Assembly: GCA_033675265.1 (NCBI GenBank)
Contig: JAUJYZ010001079.1
Span: 248,001-312,000 of the forward strand
Source: Actinostola sp. cb2023
Taxonomy: Eukaryota > Cnidaria > Anthozoa > Actiniaria > Actinostolidae
Reading direction: 5' to 3'
Length of the DNA: 64,000 bases
The notes below the pieces were generated by a model. It saw only the letters and a program-made list of their open reading frames with translations. It made no database searches and was not told the DNA's origin. The translations under genes and the position numbers were made by a program. Of this stretch, positions 22,612 through 36,330 are shown one piece after another (within the stretch, counting starts at the first letter, position 1; every line of letters begins with the position of its first letter).

Positions 22612-23010
22612 TTTGGAAATCGATTCTTTATGAAGTAAATAATGGGGTGGTGTAGTAGTTTGTTGGTTTAGGCTTCGCATTTTTTGAGTTATAGAGGTTT
22701 GAAATCTCAATATGCTAATTTGGTGACGTCAAATTCGGGAATTTGTCATAACTAAATTATATTTTTTCAAGTAGTGCTTTTTTTCTGAAATATGAAAAAA
22801 GTTCATAATGCTATTTCTATAAACAGTGGAAAGATATCGCAAGCTTAGAAATGTCAGTAATTTGCACAAAGGCGTTTTTGTATAATAAATGATGACTGAA
22901 TTTACGTCATCAGATTTGCATATTGAGAATTCAAACCTCTGTAACTCACACGTGCAAAGTCCAAATCAGGAAACTACCACACCACCCCATAGAATCGATT
23001 AAAAGTTTTC
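22612..23010. mobile_element. Inverted-repeat element (~400 bp)
   Basis: A left arm around ATGGGGTGGTGTAGTAGTTT, running to GAGGTTTGAAATCTCAATATGC, is matched in reverse on the right, ending ACCACACCACCCCATAGAATC. The arms are about 120 bp and diverged. It lies just before the unit-2 leader. Confidence 0.6.
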
Positions 23011-23034
23011 CCAAACCACAAAACGGATGACTGA

Positions 23035-23194
23035 CATTTGGGCTTCCTGTGGTAGAAATACCGCGGTAAGCGGGCCTGGGAACGAAGTTCGAATTTCTTC
23101 GAGAAGACGCTTTGACTCGTGAACTGAACAGCATCAAAACAAACCTTAGCACAACTCTGTCTGTGTACTTGTAGTGCTCATCTCTTGTGTTGTG
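23035..23194 (+). promoter_or_regulatory. Conserved 5' leader of zinc-finger unit 2
   Basis: The sequence matches the unit-1 leader and ends at the same donor (GTGAGT at 23195). It contains CTTCCTGTGGT, a composite that resembles adjacent ETS and RUNX core sites, also present in unit 3 but changed in unit 1. The short ATG frame with its GTAAGT donor follows at 23302. Confidence 0.5.
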
Positions 23195-23604
23195 GTGAGT
23201 AGATTGGATTCATTGTGTGTTTGTCACGTTTGTGTTGTGATCCACTCAGTGTTTGAATGTGTTCGAGAGATCGACGATAAAAGTGTAGTAAGCTTACATG
23301 TATGTCAGATCTATCAAATCTAGATCATGTAAGTATTAAGCTGGTTTTACACGGATTGAGGATTGTTTTCAGTAGACATGGAATCTACTGTACTAGTACA
23401 TGTACTGAAAAACTACTATCATATATACAATATATATTTTTATATATATATATTTTATATATCTTTGTATTCAGCGCTCAGAACTTTCGCTATGAGCGCT
23501 TTATAAATATTTATTATTATTATTATTATCAGCCTTATTTATATGAAAAGAGAATAGTTGCAAAAGTTGATAGTTTGTGATTTGGGGCTTTGCATCTGTA
23601 GGTT

Positions 23605-24020
23605 CCCATACCAAAATATTTATATGGGCCATATATGGGCCAAGTATGGAAAATATATGGACTTGAATATGGCAAATATGTGGGTAAACTATGGGTTTTA
23701 TGCGGACAGGTTTATTCCATATATCAAGATTTTAATATGGAAAAAATATGGGCCATATATAATCCATATATCGGATATATGGGAAATGTACGGAAAATAT
23801 GCGGAAATTGTAGGATAATTTTCTGCCCATATATTTACCACATATGGTCCCATATATGGGCCGTATATGGGTTTTTATCCCATATTTGTACCGTATATCC
23901 AGAAAAACAGAAAATTTTAGGCCCATATATGGCCCGCATATAGCTGAAGTGTGTCATATATTTTCTATATATGGGCCATATATTACCCATATAAAACACC
24001 GACTAAAATTTTGGTATGGG
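23605..24020. mobile_element. MITE rich in CCATATATGG motifs, with paralogous empty site
   Basis: Inverted ends CCCATACCAAAAT and its complement bound 416 bp. Unit 1 (near 12880) and unit 3 (near 51277) have the uninterrupted site GTAGGTTATA, so the insertion and its TT duplication are read directly. The interior is dominated by CCATATATGG-like words; at least three match CC(A/T)6GG exactly, the CArG-box form bound by SRF-type factors. Confidence 0.8.
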
Positions 24021-24248
24021 TTATACAGGGTTTGAAATCTCAAAATGCAAATATAGTGATGTCAAGAGAGGCAAGCAGTAGCTTATACAAGCATCAAGAG
24101 ATCCAGACTTTCGGTACGCACGCAATGCATTATGAGATTATTACAAAGGAAAAGTGAACACCAATTCTAGACAAAGGGAGCCCAAGCTATGTTTTTGCTC
24201 ACTTGGTGCTCACTTTTCCTTTGTAATAGTCTCACAATGCATTGTGAA

Positions 24249-25184
24249 TCTATAAAAGCTACAACTTTAAACACAAGTTTTATTAAACATTTAGTTTATC
24301 AACTAACAAATGAAAAGTGCCATATCAATGTTGTCTTAATTAATCCCACTGGAATATTAATTTAACTTATTTAGCATTATGTAATTACCATGGGAACATA
24401 AATAAGGTTGTAAATATCAATCTATGAGCAATCAAACTTATTACTATCAAAGCACATGGTAAAGGTTACCCATAATTCATTGCTGCTATGAATATGCTCA
24501 AATGAACTTTTACCCACAATGCAGAGCTTACAATTATCTAACTTGGGTACAGACAACATATATATTATGTTGAATGTATGAAAATGATACATTTTATGCA
24601 ATTTGTAAGACATTTTTAATTTGAAATTCCCCTCTGTGACATTATTTTCCCCTCCGTGACACTTTTAAATAATATTGAAATAGAACAAAGAAAACTTGGA
24701 GCTCAGAACATTTTTTCATTGATATAGTTGTATTCAACTTGAACTCAGAAGTTTACAAAATATTGTGAAATTTGTTTCAACTGTTTTGGAAATATCAAAA
24801 CTTTTATACCTAATTTTGTCACGGAGGGGAAAATCCCCCTTTGGACAAGCTATAGCAACACAACCCTTGACAGCAACTGAATTTTTTTTGGTTTCTCTAT
24901 TAGTGCATGTGAAGAAGTGAGTGTCCTGATATTTTTTATTTGTTTTTGACATAAAGCAAGTAGCTCATAGGTTTTTGTGGTTTTCCCCTCTGTGACAGAC
25001 AATTTTGTATTTTAGCTAATTAATGATAATTTATGACAAGATAAGAGTGTGCCGACATTTCAAAATCATATTTTTTATTCTTCATGGTTATTAAGTTATG
25101 GAAAAATGCAATGATCTTGTAAGTTTTCAGTAATTAAGAATTCAGAGTTCCATGTCTCAAATACTGTGAAATGCCCCTGAAACA
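24249..25184. other. Unit-2-specific intronic stretch
   Basis: Units 1 and 3 have a different ~100-bp segment here. It contains repeated CCCCTCTGTGACA / TGTCACGGAGGGG words in both orientations, which suggests a decayed mobile element without clear termini. No gene was seen. Sequence similar to units 1 and 3 resumes at AAGCAACGTGTG. Confidence 0.4.
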
Positions 25185-26028
25185 AAGCAACGTGTGGAAA
25201 TATTTAGTGGAAATGGTTGGCATATTAACATCACAATGTTTATCCTGTGAACACAAAACATGAAGAAAAGTGAGAAATTAAAAGCTAAGCCGATTCATGA
25301 TCAATGACAAAGAGTCGTCAAACTTTTTGAAATATATGGCAACTTGATGAATGGAGCACAAAGTCAGGTAGCCAAATATCCACAGTTTTTGTCACGTCGT
25401 ATTTTTGAATCTTTTCATTGCTTTTCTCAACAAGAATGTGTAAACAATGGACGTTTTTGAGACATTTGAAGATATTTTTTCCCTTTGACATAATTTACTA
25501 GAGATACTGTATGAATGCCATTTAAATTTATCAAAATCAAACTAATAAAATAGAATCTTAATTGTGTTATTACCCCTGGTTATTACCAGTTTTTGGATTA
25601 TATATTTTAAATGCAACAAACTAGATAATTGATAAGAATGAGAAAATTGTTTTATTCATTAGGTCTGTATAACTGATACACCACTAATGTTTTATTCATT
25701 AGTGTCTGTATCGGGGTAAACATATCCATGCATGTGACCAATTCAACCAACCTGGTTGGATCAATTGCTCATGAATTATTAATGAGATTTAGAAATCATT
25801 TTAAAGCTTATAAATATAATGTAGAATCTTGTGTTATTGCCAGTTTTTTGATTATTTTAAATGCAACGAAGATAATTGATAAGAATGAGAAAATTACCTA
25901 TGTGTTTTTAATGGAACCACTGATGGTGGGAGGGGGGTCACGGGCACCTTAGCTATGTCCCTGCTCTCATCCAATCAAATACCCATAAGAGCTGACAGTG
26001 TCTAACCCTGGGTTAGTAGTGTCAACCC

Positions 26029-27630
26029 GGGTCATTCCACAGTATTGTGATACCTGATGATCAGTTTTTGAAATGTCTTTAATTGACCCAAATTATGTTT
26101 TAAAATGTAGTTAAGAGGCTTAACTTTACTTTACAAGTGATGTTTTACTTTGACAAGTCGGCATTGCTGCATAAATTATAATGAATTATACTTTTAGCAA
26201 AACCACTGGATATATTCTAATACTGGTCTACTTTCTAAAACACATGGTTGAAGTTGACTGTGCTGTTACAGCTATGCTGTATTTGGCTTCCAATAGTGAA
26301 TTGTAGTCTCCGCAAAATTTTTACACCTTAAAGTTTTGTTTATGAGTGACCAAATGAAAGAACTTTGACCGAAGTGTGATAAGTTCTAATTTACACTTAG
26401 AGATAAGTTGTACTACATCAACATGTCCTGAATTTTTTCTCATAAGGGCAAAAAATCAAATTGTTTTTCCGTTGCGGAGACTACAATTTTGTTGCGGAGA
26501 CTACAACTTTTGAGAGGTAAATCTAAAATGTATAATTAGGTATAATTTGAGCCAAACTGATAAAAGTATAATAGCAAATTTCTAGATTCATGTCTTCTCT
26601 GTATCTGAGAACAAAATACAGCAGAATCCACTGTTTTGAGGCTTAGTACAACCACTTTGCACTACATGTTTACCATTCTCAACCAATATTAGGAGACTGG
26701 GCACTAGTAAACTTCTGAGCATATGCAGTTCACATTTTTAGAGTATTGTGGGTAATTTTATTTGGCTTTACAACTTTGTAAGGCATGTCAGGCCTATATT
26801 TCTCAGTGAATTTCACTTTCTCTAGCAGTACTGAAATATTGTGATTTTATTACATGATGTAGTCTCCGCAACGTAGTCTCCGCAACAGCACCATCATTTA
26901 AAATTGTTAATTGTGATGGGAATACATGCATACAAGTTAACTGGTTTGGCATCACATTAAACCAGATAGCATGCCCTTAAGACAGACAGTCACTGTAAAT
27001 TATCCCAGATTCAGATTACTTGATGTGTAGTGTGGTGGATCGAGCAAATTGACAGAATCTGTACATGTACTTGATTGCATTGTGTCTTTTGCTCATTATA
27101 GTAATTGAATTTTGCTTATGATATTGTCACATTGTGCTCAAACTTCAAAATTTGTTCTTTAACTGCTTAGTCCTTGTTGTTATTCACTGCATTTGAATCA
27201 AAGTACCTGATGTAGTCTCCGCAACGTAGTCTCCGCAACAGCACCACCATTTATAATTATGGGTTATGATGGGTATATGAGGAATAGATGTTAAATGTTT
27301 TGGTATTTATATAATCTAGATAGAAAGCCCTTTAGTGTAAAGCAGACAGACATTTCAGATTTATCATAGATTCAGATAACTTTTCACATTAGTGTGACGT
27401 ATCGAAAATAAATATTTTTCTGTGTAGTCTCCGCAACAGCCATATAACTTAGTGTGACATTCCAATCATCTGATTAGGGGTGAATCACACTACTCTTGTT
27501 CATAGCTCTAATAGACATCCACCATACAAAAGTGGAATGGATCTCCTATGCAGTCTAGTTTTCAAGATATGTAATGGGAAAGGTCTCTGAATGTAGTCTC
27601 CGCAACAGACGACTTACTGTGGAATGACCC
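26029..27630. mobile_element. 1.6-kb non-autonomous element with GTAGTCTCCGCAAC repeats
   Basis: Inverted ends GGGTCATTCCACAGTA and its complement bound the element, with possible ACCC flanks. It interrupts sequence that is continuous in unit 1 (near 14010). Inside, GTAGTCTCCGCAAC or its complement occurs about nine times (26308, 26473, 26496, 26862-26889, 27214-27241, 27426, 27595), partly as head-to-tail pairs. No transposase frame was found. Confidence 0.75.
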
Positions 27631-28917
27631 ACCCGCTATCGAGCAACCAGGTCCAGGTGTACACACTGTACACCTATTTCAAACTATATGTCTAGACAGA
27701 CGCCCCATTGGTGACTTGGGAACCTGAAATTTAAATGCATCAACTTAATCTGTACATGTATATAACCTGACCTGTACATGGCTTGATAATGGAATAACAG
27801 TAAACTAACAAGCTCCTGGTTGATAGTCTAATAGTTGGGTTAACACCAGACAACATAAGTTGTTGTTTAAGAGTGATTTTCTAGAAAAATCAAACATCAG
27901 CTGGCCACTTGAAAAAATAGATTTCTCTGAAACTTTGCATACAAATAAGTATTCCTGCCCTGATTACAAAAATATACTTGTAAGGCGTCGGCACCTTTGG
28001 TTTCCATGGCAACGGTCCAATGTTAATTTGGAGTGATTTTCAGCCTCTCAAAAGTCAAAATATCTCCATCTTTGAACATGTGCTGCAATTTCTCTGTAGT
28101 TCTTTCATCAACAACAATCATGTCATGTGAAAGAACCATCCTTAGTCTTTTCCGTTCACGGGTAATTTTGGATTCCGTTGCTATAGCAACCGTGCACACG
28201 CATCGCGAGCGCAACATGCTTTTATATTTTTCAAAATGTCTTATTTTGTCCTATGTTTTGCCTTCGATAACTCTGATGGTAACGCTCAGATTCTAAAGCT
28301 GCCAATCACATTTACATACTTTATTCAACTGCTATTGAAAAAAGCTTTCACATTTTTGGGGCCTAAAATAACGGTCTTCTGACATCCACTGAAACACATC
28401 GTGGTGAAGCAAATCCTTCAAAATAGCAAAATTCACAGAAAGTAAACCATCTGAAAAGTAAACTTCTGATGTCGTCTAAAAACTAAATAATCAATGATAA
28501 CCGAATATAACACCTACAATTTAAGTTAGCTTTCTAATATCTGAAATAAATATTATACAATGCCGATTAATTTGCATAATTAATTTAAACAATTTGCACG
28601 ATTTAAATTAAAATTGCTCAAAATTATTCAACTTTTTGATGGTTAAACTTTGCTCACTGCATCTTTTGAAACTGTGTATCCATAGACTATTATGCCGGGA
28701 ATTTCAAACCATAGCTATTTTGGACTTAACATTCAGCATTAAGTATTTATTTAATCTTAAATAAAAAGGCGTTAAGGCATTCAAAATAATAGAAGTGTTT
28801 TGTGCCACCTTATTATTTTTGTTTGGTACTGAACATAGTCAAGTTACTTACGCCAGTGAACTTGGACAACAGTCAACCCCTGTTTTTCACTTGATCATCG
28901 ACGCTAGTTCGGACTGT

Positions 28918-29690
28918 AATATATAGCTAATTGCATAATCGTTGTCGGGTTGAAAATTATAAATCATAGAAGCTGAGACCGCAAGGATGGATGGAAAATC
29001 AGTTCATGAACCACATTACATACAGATATATTCAATGTTCTCGTAGTTTTGAAGGTATATGAGCTATTAAACTAAGATCCTACAAGTATGGATAAAAAGG
29101 TCGATCATTTGACAGTGTTATTTGAGAGTTTTAATTTCCCAGAATTCCTTTTGGTCATAGCTTTCATGATTTTCAACCCGACAACGATTATGCAATTAGC
29201 TATATATGTATCAGCATTTGTTGACGTTATTGATTCGAACTTGCAAGAGCAATTATTATAAGTGCCTCGATGTATATGGAGCCTTTTGTTTTCCAGTAAA
29301 AGATGATGATGATATATCAAACTCATCACATAAGCGTTTTAACAGGCAAATTCCCATTGAATTGTACCTTTCGTTTGTTGATCATTCACATAAGTTATAT
29401 AGCTAATTGCAAAATCGTTGTTGGGTTGAAAATCATGAAAGCTATGACCAAAAGGAATTCTGGGAAATTAAAACTCTCAAATAAAACCGTCAAATGATCA
29501 ACCTTTTTATCCAGACTTGTAGGATCTTAGTTAAATAGCTCATATATCTTCAAAACTACGGGAACATTGAATATATCTGCATGTAATATGCAGGTCATGA
29601 ACTGATTTCCCATCCATCCTTGTGGTCTCAGCTTCTATGATTTATGATTTTCAACCCGACAATGATTATGCAATTAGCTATATATACTAT
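28918..29690. mobile_element. Two inverted copies of a ~290-bp MITE nested in the foldback element
   Basis: 28921-29209 and 29396-29686 are inverted copies, each bounded by ATAGCTAATTGCA(T/A)AATCGTTG(T) and its complement. A related element is at 53582-53905. They flank a ~186-bp centre, which could allow composite mobility or simple hairpin formation. Confidence 0.65.
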
Positions 29691-29842
29691 GGAAATCACT
29701 AAAGTGGTAACATTTCCGTTCGGAATTTTGTACCACGTGATCACTTTAAGCCAATCATTTCGTTCAAAAATGGTACAAAACACTCCAGTGAGACAAAATT
29801 CCGAACAGACATGTTACCACTTCAGAGATCAGTTTCCATAGT
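29690..29842. mobile_element. 155-bp palindromic MITE with TA flanks
   Basis: The ends CTATGGAAA...GTGGTAACAT and complement flank a core with TCGGAATTTTGT on both arms. TA dinucleotides border it, as in Tc1/mariner-type insertion. Confidence 0.6.
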
Positions 29843-32233
29843 AAGAAGAGATTTGAATATTTTATATAATGTTACAGAAGAATTGAACGCTAAAATATTC
29901 TTAAAATCCATAAGAATATAAACCAGATATAAACTTATTTGCTGAACGTTGTGGGGGATCGCTGATGGAGTCGTTATTATGAGCCTCTATTTGCAAACGC
30001 GCGTATTTCCTTTATAGAAAGCAAATTAGAACTTGACATCAAGATTCTAAAAAGGCCGAGTTTTGGTGAATGTTGTTAAAGGTCACATGCAACCAATCAA
30101 CAAACTTTTAATCAATAAAAGATAATCATCAGTGTTGTGAATACTCTGGCAAAGTTTTATAGTTCTACCGTCACTATAGTGTTCGAGTTATAACAGTTTG
30201 AAGTTGCCTAATGAGCTGTTTCCGAATAATACCTGAAGACATTCTATATTTGACCAAGGTGGACTTGTGACATCACTGTACTGTTGGAAACGCTTCGTCC
30301 ACTACTACGTTTAGATTGTATATTACATCATTTCTCTATACCTTTCAAACTACCTTTGTGTACTGAAGATGGTGGGAGTCTGGCGTGTTTGGGTCAAAAG
30401 TGACGTACTGAACGCGAGTAAAGATCTGAGAATTTTACGAAGATGAAGTGAAGATCAGCCGTTTTGAATAAGGCTGCTCTATCATGAAATATAACCGGCA
30501 AAAACTATCGAATGAAAAGTCAGAATCAATTGTTTTCTAAGACTTTGTTTGGCAAATGCATTGGATGGAACGCCTCTTGACATCCAATGCATTTTCCAAA
30601 CAAAATCTTAGAAAACCATCGATTTTATTTTTAATGCCATTTCTCCTGGGTCAGACATTATGATCTGAACTGACTTCGCCCTTTTACTAATTTCTAGCTG
30701 CTCATTTCATTTCTGGCATTTTTTATTGAATTAGTTTTACGGACTTGGTACCAGTCCCCTGCTCTTTTTGGTAATGGCTAATATGAACGTTGTTTACCAA
30801 ACAAAAATAATAAGGTGGCTCAAAACACTTATATTCTTTTAAATGCCTTAACACCATTTTTTTATAATTTAAGATTAATACTTTAATGCCAAATGTTGTC
30901 TAATATAAAATCGTGCTTTTTAAAAGAAACGCATTCTTATTTGCTTGTACATATAAAGTCAGGTTGCCATAGAAACCATATGAATTATTTATTAAAGCTA
31001 TAGTTTGAAATGACCGGCATAATAGTCTATGAATTCAAAACTTCCAGTGAGCGAAGTTTGACTATCAAAAAGTTGAATAATTTTGAGCAATTTTAATTTA
31101 AATCGTGCAAAAAGTTATAATTAATTATGCAAATTAATCGCCTTCGTATAATATTTATTTCAGATATTAGAAAGCTAACTTAAATTGTAGGTGCTATGTT
31201 AGGTAATCATTGATTATTTAGTTTTTAGAAGAGATCAGAAGTTTACTTTTCAGATGGTTTACTTTCCATGATTTTTGCTATTTTGAAGGATTTGCTTCAC
31301 CACAATGTGTTTCAGTGGATGTCAGAAGACCGTTATTTTAGGCCCCAAAAATTTGAAAGCTTTTTTCGATAGCAGTTGGATAAAGTATGTAAATGTGACT
31401 GAAAGCTTTAGAATCTGAGCGTTACCATCAGAGTTATCGAAGCCAAAATAAGGCATTTTTAAAAATATAAAAGTATGTTGTGCCCGCGATGCGTGTGCAC
31501 GGTTGCTATAGCAACGGAATCCAAAATTACCTGTGAACGGAAAAGACTAAGGATGGTTCTTTCACATGACATGATTGTTGTTGATGAAAGAGCTACAGAG
31601 AAATTGCAGCACGTGTTCAAAGATGGAGAAATTTTGACTTTCGAGAGGCTGAAAATCACTTCAAATTAACATTGGGCCGTTGCCATGGAAACCAAAGGTG
31701 CCGACACCTTACAAGTATATTTTTGTAATCAGGGCAGGAATACTTACTTGTATGCAAAGTTTCAGAGAAATCTATTTTTTCAAGTGGCCAAATATTTATC
31801 AAAATGTTTGATATTTACAGAAATTCACTCTTAACCAGTCAAAACATGCTGATGTGTGTCAATAATTAGATGGTCCACAAAATGTTCTTTCTTCTCGAGC
31901 GTGAAAAATAAATATTTGGTCTGTTTCCAGGTTGGGCTTTCTTCAATAATCACATAAGTAACCTGGAGTAAGCTGGTTGAAAGTCCTTCCAATTTCAAAA
32001 TAAAGATATATGTACATCTTGGGAAATTGATCGTTTAGGGTCTAACGACAGAAGAAATCTTTAATTGAAGTCTTTATTGTCTCGCCAGTCAATTACTAAT
32101 TTAACTTGAGCTTACTTCATCAACTTTCCACATGCAGACCGACATCCCTTTCTATCTTAACTTATGTACTTGATCCACCATCAGTGAATTCTAGGAATGA
32201 TAGATTTTCCATTCTATTCAAAGGTTGCTTATT

Positions 32234-32356
32234 ATGGAGTCAGAACTTGTAGATCCAGGATGGATGAAATTCAACTGCAAATCAGGCGAACTTCTGTTTT
32301 ATTACAACAAAGATACAGCAGAACACAAATTTCCCATGTGGAATAGTATCTCAAGG
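32234..32356 (+). CDS. Zinc-finger unit 2, exon 1: WW-like module
   Basis: The 41-codon frame is intact, with the same PGWMKFN...YYNKDT...FPMW pattern and a GTGAGT donor at 32357. About 340 bp upstream match unit 1. The terminal exon it would join (34639) has two nonsense codons, so the whole unit is probably non-functional, although a truncated product with three fingers is possible. Confidence 0.6.
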
Positions 32357-34638
32357 GTGAGTGTTTCTAATGTTCTGATGATACTGTAAGCTAAGGGTTC
32401 AACATGTTATTATTGTCCATTGCTTGGAAGGGATTATCATAAACCAACTTATCCAATCAACATTATGTTCACAACCCAAATATAAATAATGTAATATGTG
32501 TATGTGGAACCCAAGTTAATAATTAATTGTTTTGATGATGAATGTGGCTGTAACTATAAACTACGATGTCTTTACACATAAATATTTGAGCCTGTTTATA
32601 TTTACACTAAGAAAGACATAAATTATCTACATATTACATGTACATTCATTCTTTATTTCCTGGGTGGAGAGGTGGGGACACTTATTTAATATTGTTCACC
32701 TTATTGGGGCACTATTTTGAAATATAGCATAGCATTGATATAACGCGCGCTCTGATTGGCTAATTAGCGTGTACAAGCGTGCATTCATAACTCAATGGAC
32801 GCACGCTTACATGTACGTCATAAGCATAGCGCGCGCTCTGAAATCAATTGGAGGAAGTGGCCGAGTTATAAAATGCGACTTTTTTTCCCGTTGGCCACAG
32901 AATGCGAAGTATTTGCTCGTATCGGTACACAAAATAAGCGAAGTATTTGATCGTATCGACTTTCAAGATTACTCAGCGGATAATGTCGCTGTGCTTGCTG
33001 CATGACTGCCGTCACACCGTCAAAGACCCGTTTAAAGGGTTTCTGACAATAAAATGAAACACATTTCTGAGAAATATAATGATTGAAGTTTATTTTATTC
33101 CACGTTTGAAACATTCAGAAGGAAAAGGAATCGTAAAAATCATACTTCAAAACTTCATCGAAGCAAATAGGCCGTCATCAACGCCATGGACTGAGCAAGG
33201 TCAATCAATGTACGTAAATGATTCGGGGATAACTTCGAACGTAACACTTTTATGTATCCAACTTGAAGGAAAGAAACGCTCCTCTCACATAATTATGTCA
33301 CACACGCTGTTCGTTTCGAAATGATTTTCGGACACATCGAAGGCATGAAATTTAATGGCAGAGACAGCAGCTTCGTCGAGCTTCGTCACATCGTAGTCTG
33401 AATCGACTGGATGTTTAAAAAATACGAAGTTCGGGAATAATTTTTGAGTCCTTTTATTTAACCGACTCTCCTCTGCGACAACGAACAAACGAAAGACGTT
33501 ATCAGAACCATCTGACCATGAATACCTGCAGACGTATACGATTCGGAGATCTTTATCTATGCTCACCGACATACATGTATAGTCTCCCTCGTCACGCAAC
33601 TGTTATAATTGTCATTGTCATAATGCCCGAGTGTACGCTCATTGAGCGTCTTGTTTGAATTGCTTGATTTCATTAGACGTCACTTCCGGTCTCGTGAGGA
33701 ATTTTCATCAGCTGAATTGCACCTTTTCAATAGAATACTCTCTGATTGATAGCACATGGGGGCAGTGTTTGCCCGTCATTTGAAGCAAATAATGAGATTC
33801 AAGGAGCTTTTAACAGCTGATTGAAACCAAGCAATTTGCAGTGACTATGTTATAAAAGAAATGGTCAATGCTTCAGCTTCGGCTACGCCTCGTGCGACTC
33901 TTAAGGCTGATTTAGACGGCACGACACGACGGCCTACAGCTGTCGCACACAACTTGCTCGCGCATACTTACGGCACGAATCGTTTCGTGTAAATCAGCCT
34001 ACAACTTGCTCATGACTGTTGCACACAACACGAAAAAAGTTGTAGGGATTTTGAACCAAGCAATTTGCAGTGACTATGTTATAAAAGAAATGGTCAGCTT
34101 CGGCTTCGTATCGTGCGACTCTTACGCTTATCTCTTGAAGAAATAGAAAACATGGCAGCATGCTCTATCAAGTTATAGAAGCACGCAGGAATTGGAAGAA
34201 GACGAGAGAAGTTGTTAGGAGAAGCATGAGGCGTAGCCGAGTGCTTCTCGCACTTCTCGAGTCTTCTTTCAATTCCCAAGTGCTTCTATAACTCGATAGA
34301 GCACAGCTGCCGAGTTTTCTATTTCTTTTATAAAATACATTTCGTACAAGTATGATTTTAAAGCAAGTTTTCAATTTTGTTCGTTGCTAAAATGTTTGAA
34401 TATCTGCGCGCGCGTGCTATGTGCTCTCATAGAGCACACGGAATACGCATCCTTTGGCCAATCAGAGCGCGCGTTATATTATGGTTATTTTATGATGCTT
34501 AGCAGCCTCCCACGTGCATCCATAACTCGATGGACGCACGCTGAGCGTTGCCATTCCTTGAGGCGGCATTTATTTCAAACTAGGCACTATTTCAAGCATT
34601 TAATGTACCTGTGTTTCTCTTGTTTATTGTGTCTTTAG
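32357..34638. other. Unit-2 intron with repeats
   Basis: This intron holds unit-2-specific DNA. A CAAGCAATTTGCAGTGACTA block occurs twice (33827 and 34057). A palindromic element at 34158-34306 is bounded by GCTCTATCAAGTTATAGAAG and its complement. ATTGGC/GCGCGC motifs flank MITE-like pieces at 32745 and 34463. The 3' end with its acceptor (GTGTCTTTAG, 34638) matches the other units. Confidence 0.5.
33285..33602 (-). CDS. Candidate coding fragment, unrecognised
   Basis: A protein-like open stretch of about 105 codons follows a possible acceptor (TTATAACAG|TTGCG). The composition is not low-complexity, with segments such as NVFRLFVVAEESR and IKFHAFDVSENHFE. The C-terminal half has a faint resemblance in spacing to the end of a ZP domain, but I would not assign it. 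There is no ATG at the front and a stop follows VCDIIM. It lies antisense in the unit-2 intron. Confidence 0.2.
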   Translation of the reverse strand, partial: QLRDEGDYTCMSVSIDKDLRIVYVCRYSWSDGSDNVFRLFVVAEESRLNKRTQKLFPNFVFFKHPVDSDYDVTKLDEAAVSAIKFHAFDVSENHFETNSVCDIIM

Positions 34639-35876
<1,238 letters not shown>

Positions 35877-35989
35877 AGAAAACTGAACCATACAAGTGTA
35901 AGATCAGTCAGTTGTTTTTCAGCTAAATCATCAATAGTTTATTCATTAAAGTTGAGTTCATCGTGCTTGGATTATTAACATTGATATAT

Positions 35990-36330
35990 ATTATGCGGGT
36001 TTATCAATATAGCAAAGACATAGATTTGAGGGGGTTTCGCAACTATTGTTCTTAAAATAATGATCCGCTTGATTGAAAATCGCTTTTTCGCAAACTTTGG
36101 AGACAACTGATATCACTGATACAGGCTTGTAACTTTGGAACCATCTTTCAGTGAAAATTGGGGGGTGTTTGTTCAAGTTCATTCTTCTCGTCCTTTGTGT
36201 TCATTGTCTAACGTCATCTGGTGTTCTGCAACACCAAGAAACCTCCAAATTGGGGAAACTCTAGCTGTCTTCCAGTCCGCACTGGGGATAACCCCAGTTT
36301 TAAGAGGCCGTCTCCCTAAAAACCACCCAC
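35990..36330 (-). pseudogene. LINE reverse-transcriptase fragment
   Basis: On the minus strand, SADWKTARVSPIWRFL and then, in another frame, YKPVSVISVVSKVCEKAIFN match the consecutive 'DWK.ARV.PIFK ... NYRPISVLPVVSK..EK' blocks at the start of non-LTR (CR1/Jockey-like) reverse transcriptases. A frameshift and stops separate them, and the catalytic YXDD region is absent. It is a dead, truncated insertion downstream of the zinc-finger pseudogene. Confidence 0.6.

Larger units (their letters stand above)
27871..31830. mobile_element. Large TTAA-flanked foldback element with ~1-kb inverted arms
   Basis: TTAA lies at both edges (27867-27870, 31831-31834), and unit 1 near 14250 has the empty site GTTTAACC, so the 4-bp duplication is direct. 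Arms run from about 27871 to 28838 and from 30790 to 31830 as diverged inverted repeats. Each arm carries the same ~64-codon basic frame (28023-28217 minus; 31475-31669 plus). The centre is filled with nested smaller elements. TTAA targeting suggests a piggyBac-related mobiliser, although 1-kb arms are unusual for that group. No transposase was seen. Confidence 0.8.

Noticed and set aside
28023..28217. 64-codon basic frame as a transposase remnant
   Set aside because: Present in both foldback arms but with no recognisable motif; kept only as a note under the element.
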